From: Tsukamurella sp. M9C | GTDB lineage: Bacteria; Actinomycetota; Actinomycetes; Mycobacteriales; Mycobacteriaceae | DNA length: 64,000 nt | NCBI RefSeq assembly: GCF_020169415.1 | Contig: NZ_JAIULG010000018.1 | Span: forward strand, 1 to 64,000 | Reading direction: 5' to 3' | Shown: piece after piece, positions 7,763 through 17,757 of the stretch | Position numbering within the stretch: the stretch's first letter is position 1 | How the letters are laid out: every line of letters starts with the position of its first letter | The notes under the pieces: generated by a model | Told to the model about the DNA's origin: nothing | Seen by the model: only the letters and a program-made list of their open reading frames with translations | Database searches by the model: none | Translations under genes and position numbers: made by a program

Positions 7763-8221
7763 ATGTCCCGCGTCCAGCTCGCCCTCAACGTCGACGACCT
7801 CGATCAGTCGATCGCGTTCTACACCACGCTGTTCAGCACCGGACCGGCGAAGGTCAAGCCCGGCTACGCCAACTTCGCCATCGCCGAGCCGCCGCTCAAG
7901 CTGGTGCTGCTGGAGAACCCCGGACAGGGCGGCAGCATCAATCATCTCGGTATCGAGGTCGATTCCAGTGAGAAGGTGCACGCGGAGATCGCGCGTCTCA
8001 CCGAGGGGCAGCTGTTCACCGAGGAGGAGATCGGCGCGACCTGTTGTTTCGCCACCCAGGACAAGGTCTGGGTCACGGCCCCCGACGCCGAGCGCTGGGA
8101 GGTCTACACGGTCCTCGCCGACGCCGAGACCTTCGACGGCGCCCCGGTTCCGGAGGTGGCGCCGGCGGCCGGCACGCCGACGGCGGCCTGCTGTGCTCCG
8201 GCGTCGTCGAACTGCTGCTGA
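7763..8221 (+). CDS. arsI: ArsI/CadI-type VOC lyase (organoarsenical C-As lyase)
   Basis: 152 residues, glyoxalase/VOC fold. Metal-site candidates are Gln5, His61 and Glu113. The vicinal pair Cys94-Cys95 (ATCCFA) matches the thiolates that ArsI uses to hold trivalent methylarsenicals before cleaving the C-As bond. The C-terminal tail adds Cys143-Cys144 and Cys151-Cys152, and its CCAP word recurs in the neighbouring ArsR. The start ATG at 7763 has GGAGG seven bases upstream, better than the in-frame ATG at 7736. It is divergent from arsR1 and likely under its control. A CadI-like cadmium-induced role is the alternative. Confidence 0.85.
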   Translation: MSRVQLALNVDDLDQSIAFYTTLFSTGPAKVKPGYANFAIAEPPLKLVLLENPGQGGSINHLGIEVDSSEKVHAEIARLTEGQLFTEEEIGATCCFATQDKVWVTAPDAERWEVYTVLADAETFDGAPVPEVAPAAGTPTAACCAPASSNCC

Positions 8222-8243
8222 TCGTTCGAGGATTGTCTCTGGA

Positions 8244-8265
8244 ATCGATATCTGTCAATATCGAT
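8244..8265. promoter_or_regulatory. Inverted repeat operator before arsR2
   Basis: ATCGATAT (8244-8251) and ATATCGAT (8258-8265) are perfect arms around a 6-nt spacer, ending two bases before the GTG start of the second arsR. This is the shape of an ArsR/SmtB dyad. It leaves no room for a ribosome site, so the mRNA may be leaderless and the repressor would sit on the promoter itself. Confidence 0.75.
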
Positions 8266-8267
8266 GT

Positions 8268-8642
8268 GTGTCGAATCCACTTCCGCTCGCCGACGTGACC
8301 GTGCGGTGCTCGCCGCTGGTCCGTGAGCCACTGTCGGAGGGGCAGTCCGCCGACCTCGCGACGGTGTTCAAAGCCCTGGCCGACCCGATACGGCTGCGCC
8401 TGTTCAGCCTGATCGCCAGCCATGAGGGTGGCGAGGCGTGCGTGTGCGACATCTCGCCGGCGGTGGACGTCTCGCAACCGACGATCTCGCATCACCTCAA
8501 GGTCCTCAAGACCGCGGGCCTGGTGGGATCCGAGCGCCGTGGCTCGTGGGTGTACTACCGGGTCGTCCCGGAGGTCCTGTCGTCGCTCGCCGGCGCTCTG
8601 CAGTCCACCGGGTCCGGTGCCCCGGTCGAGGCGCTCGCGTGA
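8268..8642 (+). CDS. arsR: ArsR repressor of the type with CVC arsenite site
   Basis: 124 residues. The winged helix is preceded by EACVCDI with Cys58 and Cys60, the classic As(III)/Sb(III) site in the DNA-recognition region; Cys14 may add a ligand. The recognition helix is [13 protein letters not shown]. The GTG start abuts the inverted repeat 8244-8265, suggesting autoregulation and a leaderless message. The stop overlaps the acr3 start (GTGA), so repressor and pump are translationally coupled. This is a different sensor class from the upstream ArsR. Confidence 0.9.
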   Translation: MSNPLPLADVTVRCSPLVREPLSEGQSADLATVFKALADPIRLRLFSLIASHEGGEACVCDISPAVDVSQPTISHHLKVLKTAGLVGSERRGSWVYYRVVPEVLSSLAGALQSTGSGAPVEALA

Positions 8643-9754
8643 CGGGTACCGCGCCGACCGTCGGGCACCAGCCGGTCGTCGGCAAGCTCTCCACCCTCGA
8701 CCGATTCCTGCCGGTGTGGATCGGCGTCGCCATGGTCGTCGGCCTGCTGCTCGGCCGGATGATCCCGGGCCTGAACACCGCGCTGGAGAAGATCCAGGTC
8801 GACGGTGTTTCCCTGCCGATCGCACTCGGGCTGCTGATCATGATGTACCCGGTGCTGGCGAAGGTCCGCTACGACCGCCTCGACACCGTGACCGGCGACC
8901 GCAAGCTGCTGCTCGGTTCGTTGCTGTTGAACTGGGTCCTCGGACCTGCGCTGATGTTCGCCCTCGCGTGGATCTTCCTGCCCGACCTGCCCGAGTACCG
9001 CACCGGGCTGATCATCGTCGGTCTGGCGCGCTGCATCGCGATGGTGATCATCTGGAACGACCTGGCGTGCGGCGATCGGGAGGCGGCGGCGGTGCTCGTC
9101 GCGCTGAACTCGGTGTTCCAGGTGATCATGTTCGCGGTTCTCGGCTGGTTCTACCTGTCGATCCTGCCCGGCTGGCTCGGCCTGGAGCAGACGACGATCA
9201 GTACCTCGCCCTGGCAGATCGCGAAGTCGGTGCTGATCTTCCTCGGCATCCCGCTGCTCGCGGGCTACCTGTCGCGCCGGATCGGGGAGAAGGCCAAGGG
9301 CCGCGACTGGTACGAATCGACGTTCCTGCCCAGGATCGGGCCGTGGGCGCTCTACGGGCTGCTGTTCACGATCGTCGTCCTGTTCGCGCTGCAGGGGGAG
9401 CAGATCACTTCCCGCCCGTGGGACGTCGCGCGGATCGCGCTGCCGCTCCTGGTGTACTTCGCCGTGATGTGGGGCGGCGGGTACCTGCTCGGCGCCGCAA
9501 TGGGGCTCGGCTACGAGCGCACCACCACGCTGGCCTTCACCGCGGCGGGCAACAACTTCGAGCTCGCGATCGCCGTCGCGATCGCCACCTACGGCGCGAC
9601 CTCCGGCCAGGCGCTGGCCGGCGTCGTCGGGCCGCTCATCGAGGTCCCGGTGCTCGTCGGGCTCGTGTACGTCTCCCTGGCGCTCCGGAGGCGATTCCCC
9701 CCGAGTCCGCCGGCCGGCGGGACCGCAGTCGACCAGTCCAGGAGTGTGAACTGA
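8639..9754 (+). CDS. acr3: Acr3 arsenite efflux permease
   Basis: 371 residues with about ten membrane helices. Family landmarks are the helix-4 cysteine in [18 protein letters not shown] and the helix-9 glutamate in [14 protein letters not shown], both essential in studied Acr3 pumps. It exports arsenite using the proton gradient. It starts at GTG 8639, overlapping the arsR stop by four bases, and ends with TGATG onto arsC, so arsR-acr3-arsC is one translationally coupled operon. Confidence 0.95.
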   Translation: MTGTAPTVGHQPVVGKLSTLDRFLPVWIGVAMVVGLLLGRMIPGLNTALEKIQVDGVSLPIALGLLIMMYPVLAKVRYDRLDTVTGDRKLLLGSLLLNWVLGPALMFALAWIFLPDLPEYRTGLIIVGLARCIAMVIIWNDLACGDREAAAVLVALNSVFQVIMFAVLGWFYLSILPGWLGLEQTTISTSPWQIAKSVLIFLGIPLLAGYLSRRIGEKAKGRDWYESTFLPRIGPWALYGLLFTIVVLFALQGEQITSRPWDVARIALPLLVYFAVMWGGGYLLGAAMGLGYERTTTLAFTAAGNNFELAIAVAIATYGATSGQALAGVVGPLIEVPVLVGLVYVSLALRRRFPPSPPAGGTAVDQSRSVN

Positions 9755-10203
9755 TGCCCGACAACGACACCAACACGCCGAGCGTGCTGTTCGTGTGCGT
9801 GAAGAACGGTGGCAAGTCCCAGATGGCCGCCGGACTGATGCGCAAGACCGCGAGCGATGCCGTCGAAGTCCACTCGGCGGGGACGGAGCCGGGCAGCGCG
9901 GTCAACGGCCTGTCCGCCGAATCCCTGGCCGAGGTCGGCGTCGACATCACCGGCGAGACGCCGAAGCCCATCGATCCAGTAGTGCTCGCGCGCGTGGATC
10001 TGGTGGTCATCCTCGGTCGCGAGGCGACCGTTGAACCGCCCGCGGGGGTACGTCTGGTCACGTGGGATACCGACGAGCCTTCCGAGCGGGGCATCGACGG
10101 CATCGAGCGGATGCGCCTGGTCCGCGACGACATCGCCGCCCGGGTCGAGGCTCTGTGGGCCGAACTCCTGGAGCCCGGCGGGGGTCCGTTCGATCGTCCG
10201 TAG
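9754..10203 (+). CDS. arsC: LMW-phosphatase-type arsenate reductase
   Basis: 149 residues with the P-loop [14 protein letters not shown] (Cys15). The canonical CX5R arginine is replaced by Lys21, a variant I associate with actinobacterial ArsC-like proteins. The acid loop is [10 protein letters not shown]. The enzyme would reduce arsenate to arsenite, probably with mycothiol/mycoredoxin in this lineage, to feed Acr3. The ATG overlaps the acr3 stop by one base. Role is well supported by the operon; the thiol partner is inferred. Confidence 0.88.
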   Translation: MPDNDTNTPSVLFVCVKNGGKSQMAAGLMRKTASDAVEVHSAGTEPGSAVNGLSAESLAEVGVDITGETPKPIDPVVLARVDLVVILGREATVEPPAGVRLVTWDTDEPSERGIDGIERMRLVRDDIAARVEALWAELLEPGGGPFDRP

Positions 10204-10257
10204 GTCGAGCGGACGGCGAGTGGACGGGGCGTTCCGGAATTCCGTTGCCGTCACCCC

Positions 10258-10577
10258 GTGCCTCGGGTCAGGATCGCACGCGTGGCAATCGATTGGAATG
10301 CAGAGATCCGTGCGCAGATCGAGGTTCACTGGGCCCGGCAGTTGCGCGTGCGCTGGACCGGCTCGACGGTGCGTACGGGGCTTGGATCTGCGGGGTCGAG
10401 GAACTCGGACTCGGCGGTCTCGCGGCTCCTGCGGGACCGCCGGGTGACATGTTCGCCGAGTGGTCCACGCTGGCGGTCGTGCTCCACACCCAGCGGGAAC
10501 TGATTCACCACGGTGCGGAGATCGCACTGCTGCGTGACCTGTTTCGCACCAGCCTGGGGGATGGCGGCAGGCAGTGA
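10258..10577 (+). pseudogene. Remnant of a DinB/DUF664-like gene (frame-shifted, internally deleted)
   Basis: The frame opened by GTG 10258 begins AIDWNAEIRAQIEVHWARQL, the usual start of DinB-like DUF664 proteins (DW.AEL..Q..WHW..QLRP). About 90 bases in, homology passes to another frame that ends GTLAVV-like text and HTQRELIHHGAEIALLRDLF before TGA 10577, the usual DUF664 C-terminus. The middle (about 60 of 170 residues) is missing. The gene is therefore broken. It sits directly downstream of arsC, at the edge of the arsenic locus. Confidence 0.7.
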
Positions 10578-11185
10578 GGCCTCAACGCTCGACGGCGTAA
10601 TACCAACGCTCGTAATGTCATAATGTAGATTATCGGCGAATCGGGGTGGTTCAGCCAAGCGCCCGACGATTCGATCCGTTGCGCGCCGGCGCGGGTCCAC
10701 CGGCAATGGTGAGCTCGTCCACACGCTACGTGTGTCGGCCCGCGCCTTATCTGGACGACTGGACCCATCGTCCGCTCACATGCCGCGAGCTCGTCCCATT
10801 GGCTTCGTTGGCCGACTGCCGTCTTAGCGACGTGGCGCCGGTGTCGGCTGCGGTGATCCCGGGCTGGCCTCTGGCTGTCGTCGCCCGTCGCTCGCCTCGA
10901 GCTCGCGACGGCGCACCCGGTGATGCCGCGGCGTCACTCTCTATTACCCCGGCCCAGCGACGCACCGGCGCCACACGCGATTACGTCACTGTGACGTAAA
11001 TACGTGCAGCGGGCCCGCGTCGGGTTCGAGCCTTCGTTCGGCGTCGCTCCGAGAACTTCTCAACAATGGCGGAAATGGACACTCGACCGTGCCTATTGCA
11101 ATAGCAAGCCCTTCTCTCCTAGTCTTGTGGCGCACGTTGAACCGCGGACGAATGGGGAATTCGTTCGTGTGGGCAAGGAGGAATT
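10578..11185. other. 608-bp gene-free, relatively AT-rich gap
   Basis: No convincing coding region on either strand; the open frames are short, Arg/Pro-rich and without ribosome sites. Visible structure: ATAAT/ATTAT arms at 10620-10633 and the perfect 19-nt palindrome at 10981-10999. AT-rich patches (10600-10635, 11075-11120) are unlike the rest of the window. A GGGTTCGAGCC word at about 11020 recalls a tRNA T-loop, but no tRNA fold can be built. It looks like insertion-scar DNA between the arsenic locus and older genes. Confidence 0.6.
10981..10999. promoter_or_regulatory. Perfect 19-nt palindrome TTACGTCACTGTGACGTAA
   Basis: Nine-base arms around a single T, in the gene-free gap, about 187 bp before the next start with a strong ribosome site (11186). 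The size and symmetry fit a dimeric regulator site, but no adjacent regulator gene is left to claim it. Confidence 0.6.
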
Positions 11186-11599
11186 ATGGGTAGGCATAGC
11201 CATGAGGAAGTCGTGGCCGCTCCGCGGGGAGATGTTTCCCTTGAAGAGACCGTGCAGTTCCGCCTCCCCGGCCTCAGTCTCGACCGTCCGACCTCCGCGC
11301 TGGCCAGTTCCGATACGCGCCAGATGGCCATAGATTCAATTTCACGCATGATCGATTTGATTGACATGATCGACAATGCGCCGGATCCTCGGGCGGCCCG
11401 GCGCGCCGCGCACCGCGGCTCGCTCGTGAACTTCCGTCAGATCGCCACGGCCGGTAACCGATTCGCGCATGCCGCGGCGACCCGCATGCGGCACCCCATC
11501 GGCGGTCGACACCGGCTCACAGGAGAATCTGCCGACGACACGCGGTCTCCTGCGGGGAACAGTAACCATCGGTGGTCGGATAACGCTATTGTTAACACC
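11186..11599 (+). other. In-frame upstream extension with strong ribosome site
   Basis: ATG 11186 is preceded by AAGGAGG (11175-11181), the best Shine-Dalgarno sequence noticed in the window, and the frame runs without a stop into the gene starting at 11600. The first 70 or so codons look genuinely coding (VSLEETVQFRLPGLSLD; DSISRMIDLIDMIDN), with lower GC than the neighbours. The last 60 or so (RHRLTGESADDTRSPAG) look like non-coding text. Either one 300-residue protein is made from here, or a truncated foreign gene has become fused in frame to the native one. Confidence 0.5.
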
Positions 11600-12088
11600 A
11601 TGACCAATGATGACCTCTCCGTCCTCAAGCGCGCTCAAGAACTCGTCCGCAAGCACGACGAGGAGCAGCGCGCACAGCGAGTCGAGCGTGAAGGCCGGGT
11701 GCGCCAGACCGGTTCGCTGATCGCGACCTACAGCGCCGACTGTGCGCTCCGCCTCGCGGAGCTGCTGGACTTCTCCACGAAGGACGGCCCCGCCGACAAG
11801 ATCAAGTGGCAGCTCTCCAGCTCCGGCGAGAAGCTGATCTCGTTCAACCCCGAGGACAACGACCTCATGGTCGACATGCATCGCATGCCGATGCTGGTCA
11901 CCAACGTCGAGGGCTACACCGTGGGCGTGCAGCACCTGCTGGGTACCGACGTCTACGCCTTCGGCCTCACCGACGGTGGGGACAACTGGAGCGGCTTCGA
12001 GGACCTCGAGGGCTTCGGTCGCGCCACCCTCACCCCGGGCAACCGCTACAAGTGGGGCGAGGTCTCGCTCTCCCAGTACAACGAGTGA
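11600..12088 (+). CDS. Hypothetical protein, 162 residues
   Basis: From the ATG at 11600 the protein reads MTNDDLSVLKRAQELVRK, a charged coiled-coil-like helix to about residue 35. A compact mixed domain follows, rich in Gly/Asp/Trp (GLTDGGDNWSGFEDLEG), ending EVSLSQYNE. No signal peptide or membrane segment. I do not recognise a family. TATTGT lies seven bases before the ATG, so a leaderless message is possible and would make this the true start; the alternative start is 11186. A good rho-independent-type hairpin follows at 12107, which supports a real transcription unit. Confidence 0.6.
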   Translation: MTNDDLSVLKRAQELVRKHDEEQRAQRVEREGRVRQTGSLIATYSADCALRLAELLDFSTKDGPADKIKWQLSSSGEKLISFNPEDNDLMVDMHRMPMLVTNVEGYTVGVQHLLGTDVYAFGLTDGGDNWSGFEDLEGFGRATLTPGNRYKWGEVSLSQYNE

Positions 12089-12106
12089 CATACTCCCCCG
12101 TCCGCT

Positions 12107-12139
12107 GAGCCGAGCACACCTGCAAGGGGTGCTCGGCTC
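12107..12139 (+). terminator. Hairpin terminator after the hypothetical gene
   Basis: GAGCCGAGCAC (12107-12117) pairs with GTGCTCGGCTC (12129-12139): 11 bp, 11-nt loop, followed by the pyrimidine run TTCTCTTC rather than a pure U tract. Confidence 0.75.
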
Positions 12140-12214
12140 TTCTCTTCGACGGGGTCCCGCGCCGATACGCCGGTACGCTGGTGCGGTTGCCGTACGAGGT
12201 CATCAGGAGCGTCC

Positions 12215-14581
<2,367 letters not shown>

Positions 14582-14641
14582 CGTCCCCGTCGGCGGTCCG
14601 CTGACAGCGAGTCCACAGCGCGTTCGCATACGATCGCTGGC

Positions 14642-15229
14642 GTGTCCACCATCGAGACTGCCGCACCGGCCACCGAGAACCGTCGTACCACCGGAATCCT
14701 GCTGCTCGTGACCGGCGTGCTGGGGCTGTTGGCCTCGGCGATGCTGACCATCGACAAGATCAAGCTGCTCGAGGACCCGAACTTCGTCCCCGGATGCAGC
14801 TTCGACCCGACGATCTCGTGCGGCTCGGTGATGCAGTCCTGGCAGGGATCGGTGTTCGGCTTCCCCAACCCGCTGATCGGCATCGCGGCGTTCTCGGTGG
14901 TGATCGTCGCAGGCGTGCTCGCCGCGGGCGGCGTCGAACTCCCCCGGTGGTTCTGGACCGGGCTCGCGATCGGCGCCGCCGCCGGCGTCGCTCTGGTGAT
15001 CTTCCTGATCTACTCGAGCCTGTTCGTGATCCACGCGCTGTGCCTGTGGTGCATGCTCGTCTGGACGATCATGCCCATCGTGCTCGCGACCGCCGTGGCC
15101 GCCGCGCTCGGCCCGAAGGCCACCCAGCAGGTCAAGCAGGGGCTCGCCGCCCTGGTGCTGCTCTGGTACATCGTCGTGCTCACGCTGATCGCGGTGCAGT
15201 TCTGGGACTACTGGAGCAGCAAGTTCTAA
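14642..15229 (+). CDS. VKOR-family disulfide-forming membrane enzyme
   Basis: 195 residues with four to five membrane helices. The active-site pair CLWC is near residues 137-140, and the loop cysteines are in FDPTISCGSV plus Cys52 (PGCSF). Bacterial VKOR homologues reoxidise DsbA-like proteins using quinones, so this should drive disulfide bonds in exported proteins. No DsbA partner is fused or adjacent. The GTG at 14642 is the start used. The 3' end is one base from the convergent MFS gene. Confidence 0.9.
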   Translation: MSTIETAAPATENRRTTGILLLVTGVLGLLASAMLTIDKIKLLEDPNFVPGCSFDPTISCGSVMQSWQGSVFGFPNPLIGIAAFSVVIVAGVLAAGGVELPRWFWTGLAIGAAAGVALVIFLIYSSLFVIHALCLWCMLVWTIMPIVLATAVAAALGPKATQQVKQGLAALVLLWYIVVLTLIAVQFWDYWSSKF

Positions 15230-15230
15230 A

Positions 15231-16469
15231 TCAGTTCCAGGTGTCCTCGAGCATGCGCGGCTTGCACGCCTGGTAGGCGCCGAGGCCGAGCACCACGAGG
15301 CAGGCGAACAGCATCATGAACGGCGCGGTCCAGCCGTGCGTCGCCTCGTGCAGCAGGCCGAAGCCGAGCGGGCCGGCGCACGCCGCGAGGTAGCCCACGC
15401 CCTGCATGAAGCCGGACAGTGCGGCCGATCCGGCGCCCGTGCGGGTGCGCAGGTTGACCAGCGTCAGCGCCATCGGGAAGGTCGTCGGGCCGAGCCCCAG
15501 CGCGATCACCCAGACCCAGGTCAGGGTCATCGGCGCGAACAGCAGGCCCAGGAAGCCCACGACGAAGCAGCCGAGGAACACGATCACCAGCGGGAACGGG
15601 TTCACCATCCGGGTGCAGAGGCCGGGCACGATCAGCGTCGCCAGGAAGCCGACGCCGGAGAACAGCGCGACCATGTTGCCGCCGAGCGCGGCACTGCCGC
15701 CGGAGTCCGAGAGGATCGTCGGGATCCAGGTGAACATCGCGTAGGTGTTCAGCGAGGTCATGCCGAACATCGCGGCCGCGCCCCAGGCCAGCGGGGAGCG
15801 CCAGATCCGGCCCGTCGGCTCCGACGGTGCCTCCCCGGTCACGTCCTCCACGTCGTGGCCGCGCCGGGCCAGGACGATGCCGAGCCAGGGCAGGAACGCG
15901 GCGATCGGGATGATCGCCCAGATCGCGAGCGAGACGCGCCAGCCGTAGGCGTCCGCGACCGGGACCGCGGTGAGCGCGGGCACCATCGTGCCGAGCTGGA
16001 CGCAGGTGAGGTACGCGGTGCTGAGCACGGCGACGTTGTCCGAGAAGTAGCGCTTGACCAGGGGCGGCAGCACGACGTTGCCGATGCCCATGCCGATCAG
16101 CGCGAGGCACGAGAACGCCAGCAGGCCGAGCGTGCCGCCCATCAGGGAGCGCACGCCGATGCCGATCGCGGTCGCGACGACGGCCACCAGCGTCGTGCGC
16201 TCGAGGCCGATCCGGCTCGTCAGGAACGGCGTCACGATGCCCGCCGCGGCGAACATCGCGGTGGGCAGCATGCCGAAGACGCCGATGATCGTCGCGCCGA
16301 AGTGGAGGTCCTCGCTGATCCGCGTGAGCAGCGGCGTGAGCGATGTGACCGCGGTCCGCAGCGTCAGCGCGAACAGCACGATCGCGAGCAGTACGAGCAG
16401 CCGCCCCTGCTTCACGGATCGCACCATGGTCTGGTCGGCCTCCTGCGGCTCGGTCGCGATGCTGGTCAT
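15231..16469 (-). CDS. MFS transporter, CynX/NimT type
   Basis: 412 residues, twelve predicted helices. The pattern LRTAVTSLTPLLTRISEDL near the start and LTLVNLRTRTGAGSAALSGFMQ-type helix 9-10 text belong to the cyanate/2-nitroimidazole (CynX/NimT) branch of the major facilitator superfamily. It exports or imports small organic anions or drugs; substrate unknown. It is divergent from a FadR-type GntR regulator 75 bp away, which probably controls it. Convergent and nearly abutting with the VKOR gene. Confidence 0.85.
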   Translation of the reverse strand: MTSIATEPQEADQTMVRSVKQGRLLVLLAIVLFALTLRTAVTSLTPLLTRISEDLHFGATIIGVFGMLPTAMFAAAGIVTPFLTSRIGLERTTLVAVVATAIGIGVRSLMGGTLGLLAFSCLALIGMGIGNVVLPPLVKRYFSDNVAVLSTAYLTCVQLGTMVPALTAVPVADAYGWRVSLAIWAIIPIAAFLPWLGIVLARRGHDVEDVTGEAPSEPTGRIWRSPLAWGAAAMFGMTSLNTYAMFTWIPTILSDSGGSAALGGNMVALFSGVGFLATLIVPGLCTRMVNPFPLVIVFLGCFVVGFLGLLFAPMTLTWVWVIALGLGPTTFPMALTLVNLRTRTGAGSAALSGFMQGVGYLAACAGPLGFGLLHEATHGWTAPFMMLFACLVVLGLGAYQACKPRMLEDTWN

Positions 16470-16494
16470 TCGCCCTCCTTACGGTCGACACAAA

Positions 16495-16517
16495 TCATAG
16501 GATGAATGGATGTATGA
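16495..16517. promoter_or_regulatory. Candidate GntR site between MFS and regulator
   Basis: Outer arms TCATA (16495-16499) and TATGA (16513-16517) flank the direct repeat GGATG-aat-GGATG. The site lies between the divergent starts at 16469 and 16545. A GACGG-ttt-CCGTC dyad follows at 16524-16536. The fit to a known GntR consensus is loose. Confidence 0.4.
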
Positions 16518-16544
16518 CGGCAAGACGGTTTCCGTCCGGATAGG

Positions 16545-17231
16545 ATGACTGTGATGCAACCGGTACGCAGGCAGACCTTGATAGCGCAGGTCACAGAACA
16601 GCTCCGCGGCGAGATCGCCAGCGGACGATGGCCCGTGGGCGGGCGCATACCCACGGAGACCGAGCTCCGCGAGCTCACCGGCACGGCGCGCAACACCGTT
16701 CGCGAGGCGGTGCAGGCGCTCGTGCACGCCGGCATGCTGGAGCGGCGCCAGGGGTCGGGCACGTACGTACTCTCCGCCTGCGCCACCTCCACGCTGGGTG
16801 ACTACTTCTCCGCCGCGCGCGACACCGACCTGCTCGAGCTTCGCGAGGCGCTCGAGGTGACCGCGGCCGGGCTCGCCGCGGAGCGCCGCGACGACGACGA
16901 CGTCACCGAGCTGCGCCGCCTCCTCGAGGCCCGGAACCGGCTCTGGGCGCCCGAGCAGGTCGCATCCGGCGCCGAGCGGGAGGCCATCGCGGCGGATCTC
17001 GCGATGCACCGCGGCGTGGTCGCCGCCAGTCACAACACGATCTACCTCGAGTTCTACGACTCGCTGGTGCCCGTCCTGCAGGAGCACCTCCAGGAGTTCC
17101 CCGTCGGATTCGCCACGTCGTACGAGTGCGCGCACATCGCGGTCATCGACGCCGTGGCCGCCGGCGATGCGTCGGCCGCCCGCGCCGCCGCCCGCGAGCT
17201 CCTCGCCGAGGTGCGGCTCCGCGAACGCTGA
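16545..17231 (+). CDS. FadR-type GntR regulator (FCD domain)
   Basis: 228 residues. N-terminal winged helix (GGRIPTETELRELTGTARNTVREAVQ-type text, about residues 31-58), then an all-helical FCD domain with metal-site histidines in the MHRGVVAASHN region and near the end. FCD proteins sense small carboxylates, often through a bound metal. Divergent from the CynX-type transporter, its probable target. An in-frame ATG nine bases later is an equal start candidate. Confidence 0.87.
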   Translation: MTVMQPVRRQTLIAQVTEQLRGEIASGRWPVGGRIPTETELRELTGTARNTVREAVQALVHAGMLERRQGSGTYVLSACATSTLGDYFSAARDTDLLELREALEVTAAGLAAERRDDDDVTELRRLLEARNRLWAPEQVASGAEREAIAADLAMHRGVVAASHNTIYLEFYDSLVPVLQEHLQEFPVGFATSYECAHIAVIDAVAAGDASAARAAARELLAEVRLRER

Positions 17232-17233
17232 CC

Positions 17234-17254
17234 AATACCCCACTGGGGTATTAT
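17234..17254 (+). promoter_or_regulatory. Copper-type operator overlapping a -10 box
   Basis: AATACCCC (17234-17241), spacer ACT, GGGGTATT (17245-17252): a perfect dyad of the ATACCC...GGGTAT kind bound by CsoR/RicR copper repressors. The overlapping TATTAT (17249-17254) is a good -10 box seven bases before the GTG start at 17262, implying a leaderless, copper-repressed promoter. Confidence 0.85.
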
Positions 17255-17261
17255 TCGGGCC

Positions 17262-17675
17262 GTGCGGACGATGCGGAGCGGATGGACGGCGGCCACCACG
17301 GCCGTGCTCCTCGCGCTCGCCGTCCTCCTGATGCACCTCGGCATGCCTCCCATGTCGATGCCCGCGGCGTCCGCGTCGACGACGCACCACGGCGCGCCCC
17401 GCGATTCCGCGACTGAGCGCACCACGATGGACCGGGCCGATCACGGCACCTCGGTGCAGAAGCAGACCGTCGATGCGGTCCACGACCACGAGTCGCACGA
17501 CTGCGTCGGCACCGTCGTCGTGCACAAGACCGTCGGCGCGCCACCGCTCGTCGCGGTCCTCCCCCTCGCCGACGGTGCCGCCCGCGCCACTCCGGCGGAT
17601 CACGCCGCCGTCGCGCGCGGTCCGCCGTCCTGGACGGTCTTCGACCTCGCCCAACTCTGCGTTCTCCGAGTCTGA
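17262..17675 (+). CDS. DUF6153-like small exported His/Met-rich protein
   Basis: 137 residues. One N-terminal hydrophobic helix (TTAVLLALAVLLMHLGMPPM) leads into a His/Asp-rich region with candidate metal ligands (THHG, MDRADHG, VHDHESHDC). The C-terminal part ends LAQLCVLRV. This pattern, next to a DUF305 gene and under a copper box, fits DUF6153-type proteins of actinobacteria; the family name is a best guess. Probable periplasmic copper binding or handling. The start is GTG 17262, placed by the -10 box. First gene of a likely two-gene operon. Confidence 0.7.
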   Translation: MRTMRSGWTAATTAVLLALAVLLMHLGMPPMSMPAASASTTHHGAPRDSATERTTMDRADHGTSVQKQTVDAVHDHESHDCVGTVVVHKTVGAPPLVAVLPLADGAARATPADHAAVARGPPSWTVFDLAQLCVLRV

Positions 17676-17757
17676 TCGACGCCCGCGCGCGGCCGCCCGG
17701 CCGCGGCGCGCTGAGCCGACCCATCAGAAGACTCCGAGACCCGTAGAGGGAACAACC

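Noticed and set aside
10646-10999. 117-residue frame in the gap after the DinB-like remnant
   Set aside because: No ribosome site, biased Arg/Pro/Ser content, no family, and its stop lies inside the 19-nt palindrome.
11005-11060. tRNA-like GGGTTCGAGCC word suggesting a tRNA or attachment site
   Set aside because: The flanking bases cannot form a T stem, and no acceptor or anticodon arm is found on either side.
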